Assembly: GCA_002372815.1 (NCBI GenBank)
Contig: DFIR01000106.1
Location: forward strand, 20,925 to 26,729
DNA from: Lachnospiraceae bacterium UBA3692
GTDB lineage: Bacteria > Bacillota > Clostridia > Lachnospirales > Lachnospiraceae
Length of the DNA stretch: 5,805 nucleotides
Direction: 5' to 3'
The notes beneath the pieces are model-generated. The model did not search any database. It was not told where the DNA came from and saw only the letters and a list, made by a program, of their open reading frames with translations. Made by a program: the position numbers and the translations under genes. Each line of letters opens with the position of its first letter. The stretch's first letter is position 1. Positions 1 through 5,805 of this stretch are shown in pieces.

Positions 1-41
1 TGATTACGAATCAGTTGCGCTACCGACTGCGCTATTCCAGC
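1..41 (-). tRNA. tRNA-Thr, anticodon CGT (5' half, cut by window edge)
   Basis: Read on the minus strand from position 41, the sequence folds as the first 41 nucleotides of a tRNA. It has a 7-base acceptor 5' strand (GCTGGAA), then T8 and A9, and a perfect GCGC/GCGC D stem around an AGTCGGTA loop with the conserved A14, GG and A21. An anticodon arm follows with loop TTCGTAA. The anticodon CGT lies at positions 8-6 and reads threonine ACG codons, which suits a GC-rich genome. The visible part of the anticodon stem pairs (T29-A41, G30-C40, A31-T39). C2 in the acceptor fits the C2-G71 threonine identity element known from E. coli. The variable loop, T arm, acceptor 3' strand and CCA status lie outside the window. 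A dedicated promoter lies just upstream. Confidence 0.93.
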
Positions 42-75
42 TTATCCGTCCGAAGACGGCGCTTCTCGCGAAGCT
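42..75 (-). other. tRNA-Thr 5' leader with two tandem tetraloop hairpins
   Basis: Between the promoter and the mature tRNA 5' end, the minus strand carries two perfect 5-bp hairpins separated by a single base. The first (74-61) is GCTTC-GCGA-GAAGC, with a GNRA-class loop. The second (59-46) is CCGTC-TTCG-GACGG, the very stable C(UUCG)G tetraloop. Four bases (ATAA) then separate it from the tRNA. The start of transcription expected from the -10 box (about 74-75) would place the first hairpin at the very 5' end of the precursor. Neither hairpin is followed by a T-tract, so they are not terminators. RNase P would presumably remove the leader. The structure is seen directly; any function is inference. 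Confidence 0.7.
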
Positions 76-80
76 ATTTC

Positions 81-120
81 ATTATATAGATATCAGATGC
101 TTTTGGCAAGCGTTTTTTTA
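81..120 (-). promoter_or_regulatory. Near-consensus sigma-70/sigma-A promoter for tRNA-Thr
   Basis: On the minus strand there is a -35 box TTGCCA (109-104; five of six match TTGACA), a spacer of exactly 17 bases, and a perfect -10 box TATAAT (86-81). Immediately upstream is a run of seven A residues (119-113), placed like an UP element. Predicted initiation is near 74-75, giving a leader of about 33 bases before the tRNA. The A-tract overlaps the TAA stop codon of the DUF1015 gene, so the promoter directly abuts the end of the preceding coding region. Such strong promoters are typical of stable-RNA genes. Confidence 0.88.
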
Positions 121-1365
121 TCCGAATGTGTGGATGAAGAGCCCGCTCAGGAGTTTCGGCTCGAACCAGGTCGATTTCGGCGGCATGAGAAGACCCGCGT
201 CCGCGACGGACATCAGCTCATCCATGGAGGTCGGATACATGGCCATCGCGGCGGCATCTCCCCCGGAGACCCTGCGCAGGAGCTCCTCCGGACCGCGGAT
301 CCCGCCCACGAAATCCAGCCTCGGGTCGCCGGTCGGGTCCGTGATGCCCAGCACGGGGCCCAGGACCAGTTCCTGCAGCATCGAGACGTCCAGGCGCTTC
401 ACCGGATCCTCCGGGCGGAGGTCCTCCCGGAAGCGGAAGCCGAACCGGCGGCCGGGAAGGTAGAGGATCATCTCCCCCTTGGCCGCGGGAACGCAGGGGC
501 GTTCCGCCGCATCCAGCTCGCTGAGCGTGCCCAGCTCCCGGAGCGCGTCGAGGAGCTTCTCCTCCGTGCAGCTGCCGAGGTCGCGGATCACGCGGTTGTA
601 GTCCATGATCATGAGGTCGCTGTCGGGGAACAGGACCGACAGGAAATAATTGTATTCCTCTTCCCCCGTGCTGTGGGGATCCGCGGCCCTGCGCATCTTG
701 CCGACGCGGACGGCCGAGGCACAGCGGTGGTGCCCGTCAGCGATGTAAAGGCGGGGAACATCCCCGAAGGCACGGCGGATCGCCTCGATCTGCACCTCCT
801 CCCGGATGCACCAGCAGCGGTTGCGTACGTCCCCCTCGGAGACGAAGTCGCAGTAAGGCTCCCGCTGCGTCCGCACGGTGTCCACGATCGCGCGCAGCCC
901 GTCTGTATCGCGGTAGCAGAGGAAGATGGGACCCGTCTGTGCGGAGAGGGCGTCCACGTGGCGGACGCGGTCCTCTTCTTTCTCCCGGCGGGTGTTCTCG
1001 TGCCGCCTGATCACGCCGCTGTCGTACTCGTCGATGGAGGCGCAGGCGACGATCCCGGTCTGGGTCCGGCCCCGGAAGGTCTGTTCATAGAGATAGAAGC
1101 AGGGGCGGTCGTCGCGGACATAGTCTCCCTGCTCTTCCGCTTCCGTCAGGAGTCTGCGTGCCTTCTGGTAGACGAGGTCCCCGTACATGTCCGCATCCTC
1201 CGGAAGCTGTGTTTCCGCCCTGTCTATGCGAAGGAAGGAGCGGGGACGCTCCGCCGCAGCGATGCGCGCCTCCGCTCTCGAATACACATCATAGGGCAGA
1301 GCGGCGATCTCCGGTTCAAGCCCGGCGGCGGGCCGCAGGGCGGAGAAGGGTCTGATTTCTGCCAT
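118..1365 (-). CDS. DUF1015 family protein, downstream of serA
   Basis: This 415-residue soluble protein of the DUF1015 family (COG4198) has no signal peptide or membrane segment. Recognisable landmarks are an N-terminal IRPFSALRP followed by PYDV (24-27), a charged IRRHENTRREKEEDR block (119-133, with H122 and E123), ADGHHRCASA (209-218), DYNRVI (255-260) and a C-terminal MPPKSTWFEPK segment (394-404). The DGHHR box resembles box II of the ParB/sulfiredoxin fold, and a clostridial homologue was once annotated as ParB-related (from memory). The family has no established activity that I know of. Its placement 19 bases after serA, with an AGGAG ribosome site 10 bases before the ATG, points to a role in serine biosynthesis. 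Acting on phosphoserine or serine is conceivable, but this is inference. The family call is firm; the function is unknown. Confidence 0.9.
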   Translation of the reverse strand: MAEIRPFSALRPAAGLEPEIAALPYDVYSRAEARIAAAERPRSFLRIDRAETQLPEDADMYGDLVYQKARRLLTEAEEQGDYVRDDRPCFYLYEQTFRGRTQTGIVACASIDEYDSGVIRRHENTRREKEEDRVRHVDALSAQTGPIFLCYRDTDGLRAIVDTVRTQREPYCDFVSEGDVRNRCWCIREEVQIEAIRRAFGDVPRLYIADGHHRCASAVRVGKMRRAADPHSTGEEEYNYFLSVLFPDSDLMIMDYNRVIRDLGSCTEEKLLDALRELGTLSELDAAERPCVPAAKGEMILYLPGRRFGFRFREDLRPEDPVKRLDVSMLQELVLGPVLGITDPTGDPRLDFVGGIRGPEELLRRVSGGDAAAMAMYPTSMDELMSVADAGLLMPPKSTWFEPKLLSGLFIHTFG

Positions 1366-1384
1366 TGATCATTCTCTCCTGTTG

Positions 1385-2554
1385 TTATTTGACGACGCGC
1401 ACGCGGTACACGCCGGTCGCCTCTCTGAGGCCGTCGATCACTTCCTGGGAGGCCGCATTGTCGATGTCGAGCAGTGTGTAGGCATACTCCCCGCGGGACT
1501 GGTTCGCCATGCCGGAGATATTGACGCCGGCATCGCCCATCACGCGCGTGAACTGTGTGATCATGTTCGCCTTGTTGGCATGGAAGACGGCGATCCTTCC
1601 GCCGGTCTTGCAGATGCCGAGGTCGCAGTTGGGATAGTTGACGCTGTTGCGGATGTTGCCGTTCTCGAGGAAGTCGCGCATCTCGTCCACGGCCATCTTC
1701 GCGCAGTTGATCTCCGACTCCTCCGTGGAGGCGCCGAGATGGGGGGTCGTGATGCAGCCGGGCTTGCCTGCGACAGTCGGGTTCGGGAAGTCGGACACGT
1801 ATCTGCGGACCTTGCCCTCTTCGATCGCACGCACGACGGCCTCTTCGTCGACGAGGAGGTCTCTCGCCATGTTGATGATGACGACGCCTTTCTTCATCTT
1901 CTCGATGGCCTTCTCGCCGATCATGTGGCGCGTGGAGTCGAGGAGCGGCACGTGTATCGTGATGTAGTCGCAGCTCTCGTAGATGTCCTCCACGTTCAGC
2001 ACGTGGTTGATCTTCCGGCTCAGGTGCCAGGCGCTGTCGACGGAGACATACGGATCATATCCGTAGACATCCATGCCCAGGTTGACGGCGGCGTTGGCGA
2101 CGCGCACACCGATGGCGCCGAGGCCGATGATGCCGAGCTTCTTGCCCTGCAGTTCCACGCCGGCGAACTGTTTCTTCTCCTTCTCCGCGTGTTTCGCGAT
2201 GTCTGCGTCATCGCTGTGGCTGCGCACCCATTCGATGCCCTCGGCGATATCTCTGGACGCCAGCAGCATGCCGGCGAAGACCAGCTCCTTCACGCCGTTG
2301 GCGTTCGCACCGGGGGAATTGAATACGACGATGCCCTTCTCCGCACAGCGGTCGAGCGGGATATTGTTCACGCCCGCGCCGGCGCGCGCGATGCAGAGCA
2401 GGTTGTCGGAGAACTCCATCTCGTGCATGGAAGCGCTGCGCACCAGGATGCCGTCGGCCTCCTCGATGTTGTCGACCTGCTCGTAGAGGCCGTTGAAGCG
2501 CTTCAGTCCGATCCTGGAAATGTTGTTCAGGCAGTGGAATTTATATGTGGTCAT
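1385..2554 (-). CDS. serA: D-3-phosphoglycerate dehydrogenase, short ACT-domain form
   Basis: SerA catalyses the NAD-dependent oxidation of 3-phosphoglycerate to 3-phosphohydroxypyruvate, the first committed step of serine biosynthesis. The 389 residues show the D-2-hydroxyacid dehydrogenase plan. A substrate-binding half contains ARAGAGVNNI (56-65). The Rossmann motif GLGAIG is at 144-149, with D167 (GYDPY) placed to favour NAD. The catalytic Arg is R231 in INMARDLLVDEEAV, and the catalytic His is H272 in PHLGAS. A C-terminal ACT domain (about 319-389) usually gives serine feedback inhibition. The catalytic Glu of the DVFxxEP motif is missing: here the stretch reads SDFPNPT (254-260) and the following loop is short. 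The ATG start follows GGAAGG at a rather long 13-base spacing. The gene lies 39 bases after serC and 19 before the DUF1015 gene. Similar short SerA proteins are common in clostridia. A different hydroxyacid dehydrogenase is unlikely given the ACT domain and serC neighbour. Confidence 0.95.
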   Translation of the reverse strand: MTTYKFHCLNNISRIGLKRFNGLYEQVDNIEEADGILVRSASMHEMEFSDNLLCIARAGAGVNNIPLDRCAEKGIVVFNSPGANANGVKELVFAGMLLASRDIAEGIEWVRSHSDDADIAKHAEKEKKQFAGVELQGKKLGIIGLGAIGVRVANAAVNLGMDVYGYDPYVSVDSAWHLSRKINHVLNVEDIYESCDYITIHVPLLDSTRHMIGEKAIEKMKKGVVIINMARDLLVDEEAVVRAIEEGKVRRYVSDFPNPTVAGKPGCITTPHLGASTEESEINCAKMAVDEMRDFLENGNIRNSVNYPNCDLGICKTGGRIAVFHANKANMITQFTRVMGDAGVNISGMANQSRGEYAYTLLDIDNAASQEVIDGLREATGVYRVRVVK

Positions 2555-2593
2555 GTAGATCTGCTATCCTTCCGTTATATGCTGTCGGCTGTT

Positions 2594-3676
2594 TCAGCTG
2601 TGTGCTTCTTCGAAGCGTCTCATGAAATCGACCAGCTTCACGACGCCTTCCTCGGGCATCGCGTTGTAGATGCTGGCGCGCATGCCGCCGACCGAGCGGT
2701 GGCCTTTGAGGCTCACGAGGCCTTCCTTCTCCGCCTCCTTGACGAAGAGCGCATCCAGTTCCTTGTCGCCGGTGACGAAGGGGACGTTCATGAGGGAGCG
2801 GTCCTTCTTTTCCACGGTTCCCTTGAAGAGACGGCTCTGGTCGAGGAAATCGTACAGGATCTTCGCCTTGCGCTCGTTGCGCTCCTTCATGGCGGCGAGT
2901 CCGCCCTGCGCCTTCAGCCACTTGAAGACCTTGCCGCAGATGTAGATGCCGTAGGCGGGAGGCGTGTTGAACAGGGAATCGTTGTCCGCCTGGGTCTTCC
3001 ACTTCAGCATGGTGGGGGTGCCCGGCAGCACGTCGTCCGTGATCAGGTCCTCGCGGATGATCGCGATCACGACGCCGGCAGGTCCGATGTTCTTCTGCAC
3101 GCCGCCGTAGATCACCGCGTATTTCGACACGTCGACCGGCTCGGAGAGGAAGCAGGAGGAGACGTCCGCCACCAGGTCATGCCCCTTGGTATTCGGCAGC
3201 TCCCAGAACTTCGTCCCGTAGATGGTGTTGTTCTCGCAGATGTAGACGTAATCGGCATCCTCGGGGATATCGAGGTCCGAGCAGTCCGGGATGTAGCTGA
3301 AAGTGCGGTCCTCGGAGGAGGCGACCTTCACGGCATCGCCGTAGCGGCCGGCTTCCTGCCAGGCCTTCTTGGCCCACTGTCCGGTGACGATGTAGGCGGC
3401 CTTGCCGTGCTTCATCATATTCATCGGGATCGCGGAGAACTGCGACCACGCGCCGCCCTGCAGGAACAGCACTTTATAGTTGTCCGGGATGTTCATCAGC
3501 TCGCGCAGGTCCTTCTCAGCTTCCTTGATGATCCCGTCGAAGACCTTGCCCCTGTGGCTCATCTCCATGACGGACATCCCGCTTCCGTGATAATCCAGCA
3601 TCTCGGCCTGCGCCTCCAGGAGGACCTCCTCCGGCAGCACCGCCGGACCTGCGGAAAAGTTGTACACTCTGCTCAT
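2594..3676 (-). CDS. serC: Phosphoserine aminotransferase
   Basis: SerC is a cytosolic PLP enzyme that transaminates 3-phosphohydroxypyruvate with glutamate to give O-phosphoserine. In many bacteria it also acts in pyridoxal phosphate synthesis. At 360 residues it is close to the usual length (about 360) and appears complete. It opens with YNFSAGPAVLPEEVL. It shows HR (41-42) for substrate, W101 in the position that stacks on PLP, T151 in NNTIYG, D171 in ADVSS for the pyridine nitrogen, and the Schiff-base lysine K195 in GGVQKNIGPAG. The partner-subunit NTPP motif is at 237-240, and GHRSVGGMRAS (325-335) supplies the carboxylate-binding His/Arg. W77 in GGAWSQF is a bulky residue at a variable site near the PLP phosphate. 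The ATG lies only 10 bases after the ilvB stop; AAGG 8 bases upstream, helped by AGGAG in the ilvB tail, suggests translational coupling. Confidence 0.97.
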   Translation of the reverse strand: MSRVYNFSAGPAVLPEEVLLEAQAEMLDYHGSGMSVMEMSHRGKVFDGIIKEAEKDLRELMNIPDNYKVLFLQGGAWSQFSAIPMNMMKHGKAAYIVTGQWAKKAWQEAGRYGDAVKVASSEDRTFSYIPDCSDLDIPEDADYVYICENNTIYGTKFWELPNTKGHDLVADVSSCFLSEPVDVSKYAVIYGGVQKNIGPAGVVIAIIREDLITDDVLPGTPTMLKWKTQADNDSLFNTPPAYGIYICGKVFKWLKAQGGLAAMKERNERKAKILYDFLDQSRLFKGTVEKKDRSLMNVPFVTGDKELDALFVKEAEKEGLVSLKGHRSVGGMRASIYNAMPEEGVVKLVDFMRRFEEAHS

Positions 3677-3686
3677 ATCTCTTACC

Positions 3687-5405
3687 TTACTCCTCTCCCT
3701 GTGCCTTCAGGTCCGCCTCGTCGAACGCCTCCTCGATGGAAGCACCGGGCGAGACCATGGGGAAGACCATGTCATCCTCCTCGATCACCGCGTCGATCAG
3801 GACGGGCTCGTGGAGCGCAAGCGCTTCCTTCAGCACGGATTCCAGTTCCTCCGGCCGCGTGACACGGAACGCCTTGCAGCCGAGACCCTCCGCCACTTTG
3901 CAGTAATCCACCTTGTCCTCGATGACGGTGGCTGAATATCTTTTACCGTAGTAAAGAGTCTGCCATTGTCTTACCATTCCGAGAACGCGGTTGTCAACCA
4001 CGATTTCGATAATGGGGATATTATAACGGCTGGCGGTGGCCAGTTCGTTCATGTTCATGCGGAAGCATCCGTCCCCGCCGATGTTGATGACGACGTCGTC
4101 CGGGCAGGCGACCTGCGCGCCGATCGCGGCGCCGATGCCGTAGCCCATCGTCCCGAGTCCGCCGGAGGTCAGGAAGGTCCTGGGCCGCGAGAAAGTATAA
4201 TACTGCGCCGCCCACATCTGGTGCTGTCCGACGTCCGTCGTGATGATCGCCTTGCCCTCCGTCAGCTCGTCCAGCTTCTGTATCAGCATGGGACAGGTGA
4301 GCCGGCTGTGGTCATAGGTCAGCGGATAGCGCTCCTTGTACTGCGCGATCTGCGCGAGCCAGTCCTTATGGTCGACGGGTTCGCTGATCCGGCTGCGCAG
4401 TTCCCTGTTCAGGGCGACCAGCACTTCCTTCAGGTCCCCGACGATGGAGAAATCGACCTTGACGTTCTTGTTGATCTCCGCGGCATCGATGTCGATGTGC
4501 AGGATCTTCGCGCGGGAGGCGAATTTCTTCGGATTGCCCGTCACGCGGTCGGAGAATCGTGCGCCGAGGGACACCAGCATGTCGCACTGGGAGACGCCGA
4601 AATTGGACGCCTTGGTCCCGTGCATACCGATCATGCCCGTGTAGCGAGGGTCGTGCCCGTCAAAGGCACCCTTGCCCATCAGGGAGTCACACACAGGCGC
4701 GTCGATCAGCTCGGCGAGCTCCTTCAGCTCCTCGGAGGCGCCGGAGATGACCGCGCCGCCGCCGACGTACAGGAAGGGCTTCTTCGCGGCGAGCAGCATG
4801 GTGGCTGCTTTCCGGATGTCCTCGTCGTCGCAGCGCTTCTTCGTGGCGCTCTTGAAGATCGAGTACTGTACCTTGTCCTTCGGCGGGACATATTCGCATT
4901 TCGCGCCGGTGACGTCCTTGGTGATATCGATCAGGACCGGGCCCGGGCGGCCGCTGCTGGCGATCACGAACGCCCTGCGGATCGTGTCGGCCAGGATGTT
5001 CACGTCCTTGACGATGAATCCGTGCTTCGTGATCGGCATGGAGATGCCGGCGATGTCGACCTCCTGGAAGGAGTCCTTGCCGAGCAGCGGCAGCGTCACG
5101 TTGCAGGTGATTGCGACGAGCGGAACGGAGTCCATGTACGCCGTCGCTATGCCGGTGACCAGGTTGGTCGCACCGGGGCCGCTTGTCGCAAGGCAGACGC
5201 CGACCCTGCCGGTCGCGCGGGCGTATCCGTCCGCCGCGTGCGCGGCGCCCTGCTCGTGGGACGTGAGAAAATGACGGATCTTGTTCCTGTTCTTGTAGAG
5301 AGCGTCATAGACGTTGAGGATCGCGCCGCCCGGATAGCCGAACACGGTATCCACGCCCTGCTCCTCCAGGCACTTGATGACGATCTCAGCTCCTGTAAGT
5401 TTCAA
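3687..5405 (-). CDS. ilvB: Acetolactate synthase, large catalytic subunit (TTG start)
   Basis: This is acetohydroxyacid synthase, which uses thiamine diphosphate, Mg and FAD to condense two pyruvates into acetolactate, or pyruvate and 2-oxobutyrate into acetohydroxybutyrate. It feeds valine, leucine and isoleucine synthesis. The 572 residues match the usual biosynthetic length. Domains: N-terminal PYR domain (about 1-170) with YPGGA (24-28) and the ThDP-activating E51 in SHEQGAAH; central FAD domain with GARFSDRVTG (281-290), which marks the anabolic FAD-containing type; C-terminal PP domain with GDG (444-446) and N472 for Mg-ThDP, and W481 in RQWQ. The normally conserved GQVP after VAIT reads CNVT (101-104). 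The start is TTG at 5405-5403, supported by GGAGG nine bases upstream and by the family-typical MKLTGAEIV beginning. No regulatory subunit gene (ilvN) adjoins it: ilvD lies upstream and serC downstream. Confidence 0.96.
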   Translation of the reverse strand: MKLTGAEIVIKCLEEQGVDTVFGYPGGAILNVYDALYKNRNKIRHFLTSHEQGAAHAADGYARATGRVGVCLATSGPGATNLVTGIATAYMDSVPLVAITCNVTLPLLGKDSFQEVDIAGISMPITKHGFIVKDVNILADTIRRAFVIASSGRPGPVLIDITKDVTGAKCEYVPPKDKVQYSIFKSATKKRCDDEDIRKAATMLLAAKKPFLYVGGGAVISGASEELKELAELIDAPVCDSLMGKGAFDGHDPRYTGMIGMHGTKASNFGVSQCDMLVSLGARFSDRVTGNPKKFASRAKILHIDIDAAEINKNVKVDFSIVGDLKEVLVALNRELRSRISEPVDHKDWLAQIAQYKERYPLTYDHSRLTCPMLIQKLDELTEGKAIITTDVGQHQMWAAQYYTFSRPRTFLTSGGLGTMGYGIGAAIGAQVACPDDVVINIGGDGCFRMNMNELATASRYNIPIIEIVVDNRVLGMVRQWQTLYYGKRYSATVIEDKVDYCKVAEGLGCKAFRVTRPEELESVLKEALALHEPVLIDAVIEEDDMVFPMVSPGASIEEAFDEADLKAQGEE

Positions 5406-5414
5406 TTATCCTGT

Positions 5415-5419
5415 CCTCC
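5415..5419 (-). promoter_or_regulatory. Ribosome binding site fixing the ilvB TTG start
   Basis: GGAGG on the minus strand lies nine bases before the TTG at 5405-5403, at good Shine-Dalgarno spacing. It supports the non-ATG start and the family-typical N-terminus. The first in-frame ATG falls well inside the conserved PYR domain and would remove the catalytic Glu. Confidence 0.85.
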
Positions 5420-5445
5420 GTTTCCGTATCTTCCCGCGCTCCGGA

Positions 5446-5805
5446 TCACTGGGGAAGCTCGAGGATCGCGCCGCGGTTGCCGCTCGTCACGAGCGCCGCG
5501 TATCTGTGCAGATACCCGTCGGTCACTTTGGGCTCTCTGGGCTGCCAGGAGGCACGCCTTCTCGCGAGCTCCTCGTCGGAGACCTTGAGCTCCAGCTTGT
5601 TGGCCGGGATATCGATGGAGATGAGATCTCCCTCCTCGACGAGGGCGATCGGTCCGCCGACCGCCGCCTCCGGGGAGACGTGGCCGATGGAAGCGCCGCG
5701 GGAGGCGCCGGAGAAGCGTCCGTCCGTGATCAGCGCCACGGTCGTGTCGAGGCCCATGCCCGCGATCGCGGACGTGGGGTTGAGCATCTCGCGCATGCCG
5801 GGGCC
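5446..5805 (-). CDS. ilvD: Dihydroxy-acid dehydratase, C-terminal 119 residues (cut by window edge)
   Basis: IlvD is an Fe-S enzyme that dehydrates 2,3-dihydroxy-isovalerate and 2,3-dihydroxy-3-methylvalerate to the 2-oxo acids that precede valine/leucine and isoleucine. Only the end is present; the frame is open through the right edge, beginning GPGMREMLNPTSAIAG. The visible part carries the family's signature DGRFSGASRG, whose Ser is proposed as the catalytic base, then the metal-site Glu in GHVSPEA, EEGDLISIDIP, and a VSDEELARRRASW tail. The reading frame ends at TGA (5448-5446) after ELPQ. The cluster-binding cysteines lie in the missing N-terminal part, so a full protein of about 550-570 residues is expected to continue outside the window. 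It lies 40 bases upstream of ilvB on the same strand, as expected for a branched-chain operon. Paralogous sugar-acid dehydratases (Edd type) share the fold, but the wording here and the ilvB neighbour favour IlvD. Confidence 0.95.
   Translation of the reverse strand, partial: GPGMREMLNPTSAIAGMGLDTTVALITDGRFSGASRGASIGHVSPEAAVGGPIALVEEGDLISIDIPANKLELKVSDEELARRRASWQPREPKVTDGYLHRYAALVTSGNRGAILELPQ

Noticed and set aside
98..119. Possible plus-strand intrinsic terminator (GCTT/AAGC stem followed by seven T)
   Set aside because: The stem is only four base pairs, and no plus-strand gene leads into it. The same bases are better explained as the A-tract and -35 region of the tRNA promoter on the minus strand.
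97..1368. A 423-codon open frame on the plus strand opposite the DUF1015 gene
   Set aside because: It is in codon register with the real gene. Stops there would need TTA, CTA or TCA sense codons, which are rare in this GC-rich sequence. Its Arg/Asp/His/Val-rich translation resembles no protein family.
2586..2600. Six-pair hairpin (CAGCTG-AAA-CAGCCG on the minus strand) over the serC stop codon
   Set aside because: No T-tract follows, one pair is a G-T wobble, and the stem is short. It is not a terminator, and nothing else supports a regulatory role.
1382..3862. An 826-codon open frame on the plus strand across serA and serC
   Set aside because: It is the same in-register antisense effect across two genes that happen to share a frame. 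The translation is low-complexity, and serA and serC on the other strand are unmistakable.
3966..5588. A 540-codon open frame on the plus strand opposite ilvB
   Set aside because: It is an in-register shadow of ilvB caused by codon bias, with no recognisable motif.
1..5805. Search for a novel system: mobile element, CRISPR, toxin-antitoxin, phage or biosynthetic cassette
   Set aside because: No direct repeat arrays, transposase or integrase motifs, or foreign-looking genes are present. A tRNA can be an integration site, but only its 5' half is visible and no integrase or attachment repeat is seen.

Overview
The window carries five protein genes and one tRNA gene, all on the minus strand, so transcription runs from the right edge to the left. 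In that order they are: the C-terminal end of ilvD (cut by the right edge), ilvB, serC, serA, a DUF1015-family gene, and the 5' half of tRNA-Thr(CGT) (cut by the left edge). The G+C-rich sequence, the short SerA with an NCLxNI-like start and ACT tail, and the serC-serA-DUF1015 order (also found in clostridia such as Clostridium acetobutylicum, from memory) suggest a high-GC anaerobic Firmicute of class Clostridia. Lachnospiraceae or a relative is most likely. That placement is inference, not a database result.

Region by region: 5446-5805 holds the last 119 residues of dihydroxy-acid dehydratase. 3687-5405 encodes the acetolactate synthase large subunit, which starts at TTG. 2594-3676 encodes phosphoserine aminotransferase, 1385-2554 phosphoglycerate dehydrogenase, and 118-1365 the DUF1015 protein. 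The gaps are 40, 10, 39 and 19 bases. None contains an obvious promoter or intrinsic terminator, so the five genes look like one operon. Positions 42-117 hold a near-consensus promoter and a leader made of two small tetraloop hairpins in front of the tRNA.

How the genes fit together: IlvB makes acetolactate from pyruvate, and IlvD acts two steps later in the valine/isoleucine pathway. SerA oxidises 3-phosphoglycerate and SerC transaminates the product to phosphoserine. The last step to serine (SerB, phosphoserine phosphatase) is not in the window. The position downstream of serA is taken by the DUF1015 protein, which carries an ADGHHR motif like that of ParB/SerK-type proteins. The most interesting question here is therefore whether DUF1015 acts directly on phosphoserine or serine. 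Other points worth checking are a SerA that lacks the usual catalytic Glu, an IlvB with CNVT in place of the conserved GQVP, and the tRNA leader structure. Otherwise this is ordinary core amino-acid metabolism. I see no mobile element, CRISPR array or defence system.
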